From: Phycisphaerales bacterium PN19_bin_20 | Lineage (GTDB): Bacteria; Planctomycetota; Phycisphaerae; Phycisphaerales; UBA1924 | DNA: 64,000 nt | Assembly: GCA_021173225.1 (NCBI GenBank) | Contig: JAJOLK010000014.1 | Coordinates: forward strand, 42,423-106,422 | Reading direction: 5' to 3' | Shown: one piece after another, positions 34,447-44,414 of the stretch | Numbering within the stretch: position 1 is the stretch's first letter | How the letters are laid out: the number at the start of each line of letters is the position of its first letter | Translations under genes and position numbers: made by a program | The notes under the pieces: generated by a model | The model's input: the letters and a program-made list of their open reading frames with translations, nothing else | The model's database searches: none | Told to the model about the DNA's origin: nothing

Positions 34447-35976
34447 GTGGCGCAACTCCTGCCGGTGTACAACCCCGACCCCACCCCCGACCCCATGCCC
34501 GACCTCACCCCGGGCCTCTATCGCATCGACGCGCTGGCCGCCATTGACGCGCCCAGCCCCGTCCATCCGGGCCTCAGCCTGACCCACCCGCTCGGCGTCA
34601 GCCTCGTGCTCGAACGCACCAAGCACGGCGACCTGATCTCGCTCGCCGCCGCTCCAACCCCAGAGCTCGCCCGCTCGCCCCGCTTCGCCGCCGCCCGCGT
34701 CATCGCCCGCCCGGGGCACGTCCTGACGCCCGCGCTGGTCAACGCCCACACGCACCTTGACCTCACGCACGTCGGCCCGCGCCCGCTGGCGAACCCAGTA
34801 AGCCCGAACCCCCTCGAACACGACCACTTCGCCGCCTGGCTCGACATGGTCCGGCGTGAGCGACACACCGACCCGCACGCCATCGCCGCCAGCGTCCGCG
34901 CCGGCGTCGCCCTCCTCAACCGCGGCGGCATCGCGCTCGTTGGCGACATCGCCGGTGCCGTCGGTGGCCAGCCCTCAACCATTGCCGCAGCAGCCCTCGC
35001 CAAGTCTCTACTCGCCCACGCGATGCTCGCGGGCATCAGCGCCATTGAGTTCTTCGCGCAGGGCAGCCGCTGGCAGACCGCCACCGAAGCCGCCCTTGCC
35101 GCCGTCGAATCACTCCAGCCATTCGCGACTAACCGCTGGCAGCCGGCTCTTTCGCCGCACGCGCCGTACAGCGTCCACGCCGACGCCTACTGCATGGCGA
35201 TTGCCCGCATGGCCCACGCGCACGCGCGCGCGCAGCACCTGCCCGCCGTCATCACCCACGCCGCCGAGTCGCTCGCCGAGCGCGCTTTCATCACCCACGC
35301 CCGCGGCCCGCTGGCTAACTTGCTTGCCAACCTTGGGATGCTCGACGACCACGCTCGCGCCAGCATCGGCCAGGGGCGCTCGCCCATCGCCCACCTAGAT
35401 GCCGCGCTCCCTTCCGGTGCGGCCCTGACGCTCGTCCACGCCGCCGACCTCAACCCGCACGACGTGAACACCATCGCCGCCCGCGGCTGGCGCGTCATCT
35501 ACTGCCCACGCGCTGCCGCCTACTTCGCCTCGCGCGCCGACCAACCCCCACTCCCCCCCCACCGCTACCAAGAGTTGCTCGCCGCCGGCGTGCCCGTCGC
35601 CCTCGGCACAGACTCGGTCATCAACCTGCCCGCCGCAGACCTCGCCGCCACCGGCCTAAGCGTCTGGCCCGAAATGGCCCTGCTCGTCCGCCAAGATGAC
35701 CTTGCACCCCGCGTCGCGCTCGCGATGGCCACCGTCCACGGCTGCGCCGCCCTCAACCTCCCTCACCTCGCGATCCACTTCCGCCTCGCCCCCTTGCCCC
35801 ATACCTGCGCCCCGGCAGCCCCGATCGCCGGCGTGCTGGCCACGCCACTCGCCATGCCGCCCGCGGTCAATTCCCTTCATTCCGGCGCGGAAGCCGAAGA
35901 GATACTTGGGATGACCCTCAAAGCTGGGGTCAAGCCCGAACTTATCGCCCCGGGCGGCGTATCATTCGTCGCCTGA
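34447..35976 (+). CDS. Amidohydrolase (nucleoside deaminase-like)
   Basis: A 509-aa metal-dependent amidohydrolase of the TRZ/ATZ/SAH-deaminase group. Metal ligands: His101 and His103 in VNAHTHLDLTHVGP, a SPHAPYSVH motif, ITHAAESLAERAF (His and Glu), and ALGTDSVINLPAADL (Asp). The N-terminus (to ~residue 90) and a C-terminal part form the beta-sandwich that flanks the TIM barrel. Members of this group deaminate aminodeoxyfutalosine in the menaquinone futalosine pathway (MqnX), 5-methylthioadenosine/SAH, guanine or other ring amines; sequence alone does not separate these here. The start is GTG 34447, just 113 bp from the divergent lipoprotein gene. Confidence 0.8.
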   Translation: MAQLLPVYNPDPTPDPMPDLTPGLYRIDALAAIDAPSPVHPGLSLTHPLGVSLVLERTKHGDLISLAAAPTPELARSPRFAAARVIARPGHVLTPALVNAHTHLDLTHVGPRPLANPVSPNPLEHDHFAAWLDMVRRERHTDPHAIAASVRAGVALLNRGGIALVGDIAGAVGGQPSTIAAAALAKSLLAHAMLAGISAIEFFAQGSRWQTATEAALAAVESLQPFATNRWQPALSPHAPYSVHADAYCMAIARMAHAHARAQHLPAVITHAAESLAERAFITHARGPLANLLANLGMLDDHARASIGQGRSPIAHLDAALPSGAALTLVHAADLNPHDVNTIAARGWRVIYCPRAAAYFASRADQPPLPPHRYQELLAAGVPVALGTDSVINLPAADLAATGLSVWPEMALLVRQDDLAPRVALAMATVHGCAALNLPHLAIHFRLAPLPHTCAPAAPIAGVLATPLAMPPAVNSLHSGAEAEEILGMTLKAGVKPELIAPGGVSFVA

Positions 35977-36178
35977 AACCAGAAAAGTTCTTGCCAGACC
36001 GTAGATGCCAGCCTTGAGACCGAGGAAACGTGCGAACAGTGATTGGATTCCGTTCGTCTAGACCCAGTTAAGGTGCTCAGCACTCTCGCTGGTCTAGCCT
36101 CGATTCTTTGACCGCATTTGAAGGCCCGCGCGTGCGTTGGGCGCTCGTGAACCAAGCAAATGCCGGAGCAGCCCGACG

Positions 36179-39091
36179 ATGAGCGCCAAGTGGGTTCGCA
36201 GCAAGCAGTGGGAGCGTCAGCACCTTACCGGGGCGCTGACGCCCGTGCGCTGGGTGTTGCACGCTTTCAGCACCATCATCATGTCGGTAACGCTCCTGGT
36301 GCTGCTGAGCCTTTACGGCGTGCTAGCGAGCATCCCGATCGGCATGCTCGCGCTTATCCCCACCTGGCTGGTCTACGCGCTGACCCTGGTTCTGACCGTC
36401 GGTCTTCTGACCGTCCTGCCGCTATGGCTCCTGTGGACGCAGCTGCGTTCACGCGACGTCAGCTTTGCGCTGCGCTTCGCGGTGACGGTGCTGGGTGTCA
36501 TCCTGCTGCTGGGCGCATCGTCGGCGCTGTGGTACCAGTTTGTCTGGCCCCGCGTGTACTACGACCCCCTCACGGGCGAAGGCCTGCGGTTCTTCAGCTC
36601 GTTTGCTGAGCGGTACCGGGCTGAGACGGTCCGGCGCTTGCCGGGCATGGAGATGAGCGAGCTTGAGTTCTACGCCTGGTGGCCGCTGAACCTGCTGCTG
36701 TACCTGTTCATGACCAACATGGTCGTGACGACCGTCCGGCGCATCGAGTTCACTTTCGTGAACATCGGCGTGCTGACAGTCCACACCGGGATCATCACCC
36801 TCGCGCTCGGCTCGGCCTACTACGCGCTGCTTAAGCAAGAGGGTGACACACTCTTGACCGCCGGGCCCATCGACACCGCCACGGGCGACACCGCCCCCGG
36901 CCCGCCCGAGCCGGGCTTCTTTGACAACACGCGCACGGTCCTGCGCGTTCGCCAGATCCGCAGCACGGCCGACAAGGTCCGCCTGCAGATCCCGCCCGGG
37001 CTTGAGTGGGAGCAGCGCCCGCTGACCGGCGTGCCGCGCTACAACGAGTACGGGCTGGGCGTGATCTCATCATCACTATCGCCCGCGGGAGTAGACCTCG
37101 GCGACAAGGGCCGCTCGCTCGATGAGCCGGTCGCTGCAACGCCGCCGCCAGAGTCTCACGGCCCGCTAGTTGACCTTGACATCCAGTTCCGGCTCGTGGG
37201 CTACGCGCCGTACGCCGAACTGACCGAGAGCTGGCAGCACGCCAGCGCGCCGGAAGTCGGTACCAGCGGGGGCCGCAGCGGGGACATGAGCGCGGCGATC
37301 AACAACCCGGTGCGGTTTGTCACACTGCTCTCAAGCGTGATGAGCCCCGGTGCCTCGCCCCCGCCCAGCAGCACGCAGACCGGCGGCGAGCCAACGGGTG
37401 TCGCGCCAAGCGGTGACTCGCCAACCGGCGGAGCAACACTGCGCCCGGTCCAAACCTTCGGCCTCGCGCCGCGCATCCCCGCCGAGCGGCTCGGCCTCAT
37501 CGGCGAGGCCATCGCCATCGAGAGCTTCGCCAACTTGCCCGACGAACGCTTTGACGAGCTCAAGGCCCCGCTGCCAGAGGGCGCTCGGCACGGGCTCATC
37601 GTCGAAGTCCCCGCCAGCGAGCTTGGCCCTGCGGCGGCGCGCGTCTACGCAATGGCCGTCGGCAAGACCATCGAGCTCAACGGCTACCGCATCAGCGTCA
37701 AGCAACTCTCGGCCGAGCCAACGCTGCCGATCCTCACGCCCGGGTATCGCGGCGCGACCAGCAGCGTGGCGATCGTGAAGGTCGAGGCGCCCGCCGCCGG
37801 GGGTAAGCCGGCCGAAACCTTCGACCGCTACGTCTACTCGCGCTTGCCCGAGCTGAACCAAGACCTCGTCGAGGGCGAGGGGGCCGACCCGAGCACCGGG
37901 CAGCCCAAGCGGCGCGGTGCCGATGCGCGCCTGCGCCTGACCTACATCGATGCCACGCAGGTGCAGGTCTATCTCGACGAGCGCAGCGTCCCGGCGATCG
38001 ACCGGCCCGCAGACCTGGCCGGTGCCGCGACCGCCACCGTGCGGGCGATCCTGCGTGTGCCCGGGCGTGACCCCGTGGTGCGTGAGGGGCTGAGGGCGGG
38101 CGACCGACTGGAGATCGGGCCGATGGCGGTGGTGGAAGTTGGTCCACTGCTGGCCAGCGCGCGGCGCGTGGGGGTGCCGCGGGTTGTGCCGACGGCGGAG
38201 CGCGATCGTGACAACACGGGCAACCACCGGCGCGCAGTGCTGGCGGTCGAGCTGATTGTCACGCCCAAGCAGGCCATCAAAACTAATGAGCCCGGTGCCG
38301 CAGCAAAGAGCGCCGCGTCAACCAGCGCAGCATTACCTTGGCGGCAGACGGTCTGGCTACCCTTTCGCCAGTATTACGGGCTCGAGCCGCAGGAGGGCGC
38401 GACGGTGCGTCTGCCCGATGGGCGGCAAATCGAGCTGGTATTCGGTCGTTTGTGGCGTGAGCTGCCCGGCATGACGCTGCAACTTGCAGCCTTTGAGATG
38501 TTCCCTTACCCGCACAGCAGCCAGCCGCGCGACTTCCGCAGCGAGCTGATCGTGCGCCGAACCGACGCGCGGACGGGCGCGATAAGCGAGCAGCGCGCCA
38601 GCACAAGCCTGAACGAGCCTCTGCTGGCTAGCGCGTTTGAGTGGCGCGAGGAGCGCAACGTGATCGCCAACAGCGCGCTGTGGGTGGCGGCCAACCTCGG
38701 CCCGGCGCAGTACAAGCTCAGCCAGAGCGGGTGGGACCCAACTGGCTGGAACGAGACCAAGGCGCGCGTCGAGGCCGGCGAGCTCAAACGCCCCAGCGCG
38801 CGGTTTACGATCCTCGGCGTCGGCAACAACCCGGGCATCTCGATTATCGCGCTGGGCGGGATTCTGATGGGCGCGGGCATCCCCTGGGCGTTCTACATCA
38901 AGCCCTGGATCGTCCGCCGCAAGCGCGACAAGATCATCGAAGAGCTTCGGGCCGCGGGCAAACTGCCTGCGGGCAAGCTGCCTGCGGGCGGGGGCCAATC
39001 GGCGCAGGTCGCGGTTCAGATCGAAACTCACATCGACCACACATCGCACGCCGGGCCCAAGGGCCGGGCGGTCAAGGAGCGCAGGCCATGA
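36179..39091 (+). CDS. ResB-like cytochrome c biogenesis protein
   Basis: A 970-aa membrane protein. The N-terminal part has about five hydrophobic segments (WVLHAFSTIIMSVTLLVLLS onward; TIIMSVTLLVLLSLYGVLAS resembles the first ResB helix). A further pair surrounds FYAWWPLNLLLYLFMTNMVV and FVNIGVLTVHTGIITLALGS. A very large extracytoplasmic domain follows, and one last helix (ISIIALGGILMGAGIPWAFY) lies before a basic tail. This fits a ResB/Ccs1-type haem-handling subunit of the system II machinery. It overlaps ccsA by 4 bp (ATGA). ATG 36179 has GGAG about 10 nt upstream. The family call rests on topology and the neighbour more than on motifs. Confidence 0.78.
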   Translation: MSAKWVRSKQWERQHLTGALTPVRWVLHAFSTIIMSVTLLVLLSLYGVLASIPIGMLALIPTWLVYALTLVLTVGLLTVLPLWLLWTQLRSRDVSFALRFAVTVLGVILLLGASSALWYQFVWPRVYYDPLTGEGLRFFSSFAERYRAETVRRLPGMEMSELEFYAWWPLNLLLYLFMTNMVVTTVRRIEFTFVNIGVLTVHTGIITLALGSAYYALLKQEGDTLLTAGPIDTATGDTAPGPPEPGFFDNTRTVLRVRQIRSTADKVRLQIPPGLEWEQRPLTGVPRYNEYGLGVISSSLSPAGVDLGDKGRSLDEPVAATPPPESHGPLVDLDIQFRLVGYAPYAELTESWQHASAPEVGTSGGRSGDMSAAINNPVRFVTLLSSVMSPGASPPPSSTQTGGEPTGVAPSGDSPTGGATLRPVQTFGLAPRIPAERLGLIGEAIAIESFANLPDERFDELKAPLPEGARHGLIVEVPASELGPAAARVYAMAVGKTIELNGYRISVKQLSAEPTLPILTPGYRGATSSVAIVKVEAPAAGGKPAETFDRYVYSRLPELNQDLVEGEGADPSTGQPKRRGADARLRLTYIDATQVQVYLDERSVPAIDRPADLAGAATATVRAILRVPGRDPVVREGLRAGDRLEIGPMAVVEVGPLLASARRVGVPRVVPTAERDRDNTGNHRRAVLAVELIVTPKQAIKTNEPGAAAKSAASTSAALPWRQTVWLPFRQYYGLEPQEGATVRLPDGRQIELVFGRLWRELPGMTLQLAAFEMFPYPHSSQPRDFRSELIVRRTDARTGAISEQRASTSLNEPLLASAFEWREERNVIANSALWVAANLGPAQYKLSQSGWDPTGWNETKARVEAGELKRPSARFTILGVGNNPGISIIALGGILMGAGIPWAFYIKPWIVRRKRDKIIEELRAAGKLPAGKLPAGGGQSAQVAVQIETHIDHTSHAGPKGRAVKERRP

Positions 39092-40959
39092 ATCACTTCA
39101 CAGGTTCAACGCGTTGCCGCGGCATCGCGCTCACAGTCCTCGCCACGCTGCTGCTGCTCACCCATGCGCCGTTGGCCGGCGCGTACGAACCTCCGCCGGC
39201 AGGCAACGAGCACCCACAGTCCCAGGCACTTTCCAGCGAGGGGAAGGTCAACCCCTTCGGCCCTGCTTCGCGCGACGAGCAGACGCCCGAGTTCAAGCAG
39301 AAGCTCGCCGCGAGCGTTGACCTCACGCCCCTGCGTGACCTGGCCCTCTACGACGGCGGGCGCATCAAGGTCCTCGACACCCTCGCCCGCGACACGATGA
39401 GCGAGATCCTTGGGCGGCGGACGTACATCGACTACGTGCCCGAGAAGGTCGGCACCGAGATCAAGCACCGCAAGGTGACGTACGACCCGCTATTTACGTT
39501 CCTCGACATGACCATCGACCCGGGGTATTACCACCGCAAGCCGTTGGTGGGCGTGAACTTCCTTCCGCTGCGCGAGGCGCTGCTGGAGATGGTGTTCCCG
39601 GGCGAGGGGGCCGTTGAGGTTGACGCGCGCGATCACTGGAAGCGCCTGGGCCGTCTGAGCCCTGAGATGCTGGCGCACAACGCGGCCGACCTGGCCCGGT
39701 CCGCAACCCTTGACCAGCAGACCAACAAGGGGCTCAACGACATCCACGAGGCCATCGGGCTCTACCTGCGCAGCGCGGGCAACCTGATGATGGTGCCGTC
39801 GGACGCGCGCGACAAGCCGTGGGGCCACGTCAGCGAGCTGCCCGAGGCGCACCCAGTCCGCGTGGCCTTCATGGCCATGGGGCGTGCGTGGCGGGCCGGT
39901 GACGCGGCCACAGTCAACGCGCAGATCGGCGTGCTGGCCCGAGAGCTGCCGGCGCTGAGCCCAACGATGTACCCCACCACGCGCCGCAGCCTCGAGGCGT
40001 TCTACAACCGGGCGAACCTCTTTGAGTGGGGCATGTGGCTGTACGCCTTCAGCACGCTGGGCCTGCTGCTGGCCTTCGGCACGCAGCGCCGTTGGCTGCG
40101 CTTTGGCGGGGTGGCGCTGCTGATCGCCGCCGTCGTCGCGCACGCACTGGGCTTTGGGCTGCGGTCGTACATTGCCGAGCGGTACGCGATCCAGAACCAG
40201 TTTGAGTCCATGACGGGCGTGAGCCTCTTCGCGGCCATCGTGGGCCTGGTGCTGCTGGTCACACGCCGGCAGCTGATCTTCGGCGCACTGGCCGCGGCGG
40301 CTGGGTGCCTGATCCTGGTCACCGCGACGCAGCTGGCGATCCCCGGGCAGACTGTCAACCGCGAGGCCGCGATCCTGAACACCAGCGTGCTGCTGAAGTA
40401 CCACGTCACGATCGTGCTGATGAGCTACGGGCTCATCACGCTGGGCTTCATCACCGCGATTGTCTACCTGGCCATGCATTACGCCGGGCGTTCACGCGGC
40501 ACCGGCAGCGCGACGCTCGCCACGGCGGGCTCGGGCCCGCTGAGCTTCGGTACGTCGGCCCTAAGTTCCGCGGCGCTGGGCGGAAACGCGCCGCCGCTGA
40601 GCGCGAGTGAGACCGCAGGCGGGGCCGCGGGCGCGGGCGGCATGGCCCGAGTGCTGCACGACCTTGACCGCGCGCACATGACGATCCTGCAGCTCGCCTT
40701 CTGGCTGCTGGGCGTGGGCATCCTGCTCGGCGCGTGGTGGGCCGACCATAGCTGGGGCCGCTGGTGGGCCTTTGACCCCAAAGAGCTCTGGGCCCTGGTC
40801 ACCTGGATCGTCTATCTCATCGTCGTGCACCTGCGCGTCTCGACGCTCAAGAGCAAGGCCCTTGCCACGGCGTGGCTGAGCATCGCCGGGTTCATCGTCA
40901 TGCTCTGGTGCTACTTCGGCGTCAACCTGCTGCTGCCGGGCCTGCACGCGTACGCGTGA
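39088..40959 (+). CDS. ccsA: Cytochrome c biogenesis protein CcsA (system II)
   Basis: A 623-aa integral membrane protein with the WWD haem-handling domain: GAWWADHSWGRWWAFDPKEL, continuing WALVTWIVYLIVVHLR. The N-terminus has a signal-like helix (ALTVLATLLLLTHAPLAGAY) and then about 290 residues of extracytoplasmic sequence (DTLARDTMSEILGRRTYIDY and FLPLREALLEMVF), which is larger than in chloroplast-type CcsA. The multi-helix part starts near FEWGMWLYAFSTLGLLLAFG. Histidines in LLKYHVTIVLMSYG and VVHLRVSTLKSKAL could ligate haem. It is coupled by a 4-bp overlap to the ResB-like gene; the two together export and attach haem to apocytochromes c. A terminator follows. Confidence 0.94.
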   Translation: MNHFTGSTRCRGIALTVLATLLLLTHAPLAGAYEPPPAGNEHPQSQALSSEGKVNPFGPASRDEQTPEFKQKLAASVDLTPLRDLALYDGGRIKVLDTLARDTMSEILGRRTYIDYVPEKVGTEIKHRKVTYDPLFTFLDMTIDPGYYHRKPLVGVNFLPLREALLEMVFPGEGAVEVDARDHWKRLGRLSPEMLAHNAADLARSATLDQQTNKGLNDIHEAIGLYLRSAGNLMMVPSDARDKPWGHVSELPEAHPVRVAFMAMGRAWRAGDAATVNAQIGVLARELPALSPTMYPTTRRSLEAFYNRANLFEWGMWLYAFSTLGLLLAFGTQRRWLRFGGVALLIAAVVAHALGFGLRSYIAERYAIQNQFESMTGVSLFAAIVGLVLLVTRRQLIFGALAAAAGCLILVTATQLAIPGQTVNREAAILNTSVLLKYHVTIVLMSYGLITLGFITAIVYLAMHYAGRSRGTGSATLATAGSGPLSFGTSALSSAALGGNAPPLSASETAGGAAGAGGMARVLHDLDRAHMTILQLAFWLLGVGILLGAWWADHSWGRWWAFDPKELWALVTWIVYLIVVHLRVSTLKSKALATAWLSIAGFIVMLWCYFGVNLLLPGLHAYA

Positions 40960-41006
40960 TGCTCGCCGGCCGCAATCAACAGCTCCAGAATGACCATCCT
41001 TCAACG

Positions 41007-41042
41007 AAAAGCCCCGTGCGAGCGTGCGCACGGGGCCTTTGT
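41007..41042. terminator. Bidirectional rho-independent terminator
   Basis: GCCCCGTGCG (41011-41020) pairs with CGCACGGGGC (41027-41036) around a 6-nt loop. AAAA precedes and CTTTGTGTTT follows, so it can end ccsA (plus) and the B12-binding gene (minus, stop 41072). Confidence 0.85.
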
Positions 41043-41071
41043 GTTTCGACTCAGCCTTGACCTCGTACGGC

Positions 41072-41794
41072 TCACGCCGCCAGACGCGGACGCATGCGGA
41101 CCTTCTTGCCCACCGTCCGCTGATCAGCGCCGGCGCGGCGCGTCGGCTCGCCGATGAGCACCTCGGCCATCTCCAGCGGGCTCGACGCCCACAAGTCAGC
41201 CCCGATCTCTTCCGCAAGCCCGTCGGCGCGGTTGAAGACACCAGCGCCCACCGCGATCTGCACGTCCGGCGCCGCGTCGATAGTCCGGATCGTGTCGATC
41301 AGCTCGCGGATGCCCGGCAGGTCACCGGGGGCGCTCGCGAACATCAACAGCACGTCGGGGCGCGCCTGGTTGACCTGCGCGAGAATCTCATCACTGGCGA
41401 TCCCGCCGCCGCTGAAAGTGACGTCAAACCCGCTGGACTCCAGCAGGTCCACGGCCATCTGCGCGCCCATCTCGTCGCCCTCGGCCGGCCCGCAGAAAGC
41501 CATCACCGTCCGCCCACGCGGCGGGGCCTTGCGGAGCGCCGCGCTGTTCTGATCAACCAGCACACGCAGTAGGCGCGTCGCGGTGTGGTGCGCCAGCGTG
41601 CCGAGCTGGTCCTGACGGAACAGACGGTCGGCCAGCTCGTACGTCGGCCAGAACAGCTCAACGATGAGCCGCTCGCTGCTGAAGCCCTGGGCAGAAAGCT
41701 CGGCCACCATGGCACGAGCCTTGGGGCGGCTGCCGGTAATCAACGTCTCAAAGAAGCGTTCGATGGTCTGCTGCACGCGTAGCACTCCGTTCAT
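41072..41794 (-). CDS. Cobalamin-binding-domain protein, sensor-like
   Basis: A 240-aa protein composed of an N-terminal helix bundle (residues ~1-90; LFWPTYELADRLFRQDQLGT then LAHHTATRLLRVLVDQ) and a Rossmann-like B12-binding domain (RTVMAFCGPAEGDEMGAQMA, VTFSGGGIASDEILAQ, VGAGVFNRADGLAEEIGADL). This is the layout of B12-binding sensors and corrinoid proteins. The usual D-x-H-x-x-G motif reads E-G-D-E-M-G (105-110), lacking the axial histidine, and the helix-bundle E-H reads H-H. It may bind B12 base-on, or bind another ligand. ATG 41794 is used; the open frame to 41998 is not supported. No DNA-binding domain is seen. Confidence 0.8.
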   Translation of the reverse strand: MNGVLRVQQTIERFFETLITGSRPKARAMVAELSAQGFSSERLIVELFWPTYELADRLFRQDQLGTLAHHTATRLLRVLVDQNSAALRKAPPRGRTVMAFCGPAEGDEMGAQMAVDLLESSGFDVTFSGGGIASDEILAQVNQARPDVLLMFASAPGDLPGIRELIDTIRTIDAAPDVQIAVGAGVFNRADGLAEEIGADLWASSPLEMAEVLIGEPTRRAGADQRTVGKKVRMRPRLAA

Positions 41795-42234
41795 AAAGGC
41801 TGGCCCGAAGCGCGGGCCCCGCGTCCGGCTCGGGCGGCTGTCCCGCAGCCCGAGGTCCGTACTGGCCGCCGCGTGCTCCGCACACGACAAACCGAAAGTG
41901 GAACGCGAAGGTGCTCCGCCCGTCGCTCGTGACCATGAGCATCGAGCCAAGCCCCGGCGGCCCGCCACTTCACAGCCCCACAAACTCGCCCCGCGCAACT
42001 TCGACGCGCAAGACCCGCCCGCGGCGCGCGATAACCCGATAGCCTCACGCCACCGAAGCTACGAATGACGCAAGCCTTGCGCGGAATAGACCCCGCGCGC
42101 GGCCAATAGTCGTAGCTAGTTCGTTCGTATGTTGGTTGGTGCAACGACGAGCCCATGCCGCGACGAGACCCAAGGGTCCCGCGTCGGGCCTGGCTCAATC
42201 ACCTTTGGCCTGCATACTCGACGCCCGTATCGCC
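41795..42234. other. 440-bp gene-free region
   Basis: Between the B12-binding gene and the small hypothetical gene. Short open frames here have no ribosome-binding site and no recognisable product. It probably contains the promoter of the B12-binding gene. No hairpin or repeat was seen. Confidence 0.5.
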
Positions 42235-42654
42235 TCAGGCCGTCCACTCGCGCCGCGGCACAAACTCAACCACGCGATACGCCTGGTCAAGCTCAACGCT
42301 CAGGCTGAAGCTGCCGACACCGCTGGGCGTGGCGATCGGGAAGGCGATGTTCATCACGTTGCGCTGACGCACGTAACGGTCGATGATCGCGCCGAGGCTG
42401 TCATCGTCCTGCGTCGGCACGCCGCCGCCCTCGGCGGCAGCACGGGCTGCGGGAGAGAGTGCCAGCCCGTCGCTGCCACCGAGAATCAGATCGTCGTACG
42501 CAGCAGAATCACCGCCACCTGTCAGCTCAGAGATCTGGGCCAGCGTCTGGCCAGTCAGGTCTGAGGCGAAGTCGCTGCCCGCGCCCGTGGAGGGGCTCAC
42601 ACGCTGGCTTCGGAGCTGGGCCAGCGTCTGGAGGGCGATGACCGTGTTGACCAT
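42235..42654 (-). CDS. Small hypothetical protein
   Basis: A 139-aa protein that I do not recognise. The first half is Ser/Gly/Asp-rich and probably disordered (SQRVSPSTGAGSDFASDLTG, then LALSPAARAAAEG, a segment type also seen in flagellar-regulator-like and rod-associated proteins). The second half looks folded, with GAIIDRYVRQRNVMNIAFPI and VELDQAYRVVEFVPR. The ATG at 42654 is chosen; a GTG five codons upstream is in frame. Its codon use fits the genome. It lies divergently from queA, 283 bp away. Confidence 0.55.
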   Translation of the reverse strand: MVNTVIALQTLAQLRSQRVSPSTGAGSDFASDLTGQTLAQISELTGGGDSAAYDDLILGGSDGLALSPAARAAAEGGGVPTQDDDSLGAIIDRYVRQRNVMNIAFPIATPSGVGSFSLSVELDQAYRVVEFVPRREWTA

Positions 42655-42937
42655 GTCGGTGATTCTCACGAAAGTACTTTGGCGAGCCGCGTGCCAGGTC
42701 AAGCTCGCGTCAGCGGAGCGCCGCTGCGCGTCACACTGGCGCGGCCGTGCGGCGTGCCCGGGGCCGAGAACCTCCATCGCACGCCCCACGCCCCAGAACT
42801 CTGTGGCCACCGGGCAACGCGCCGCCGCCAGACAACATGCCCCTGTTGCCCAGAAGCCGCGCTCCCAGCCCCGCCTCAGCCCCCCGCACACCACGCACAC
42901 CACGCTCGCCACGCACTCCGCGCGACTATGTTGATCC

Positions 42938-44275
<1,338 letters not shown>

Positions 44276-44291
44276 AAATCGACAATTTTGG

Positions 44292-44346
44292 GGGCCAAGG
44301 GACCAAGGGACCAAGGGACCAAGGGACCAAGGGACTAAGGGACTAA
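44292..44346. repeat. 8-bp tandem repeat downstream of queA
   Basis: Four copies of GGGACCAA (44299-44330) then two of GGGACTAA (44331-44346), preceded by a degenerate GGGCCAA. It starts 17 bp after the queA stop codon, in the gap before the convergent aldehyde dehydrogenase gene. Confidence 0.92.
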
Positions 44347-44414
44347 GGCCTCGCGCCTACTGCCCAGTAGCTCCCTTCACCCGTTGCCTCTCTTCACCCA
44401 TGGCCGCTTCTTCC

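Noticed and set aside
40981..41006. Short open frame after ccsA
   Set aside because: It has no start or ribosome-binding site and runs into the terminator stem.
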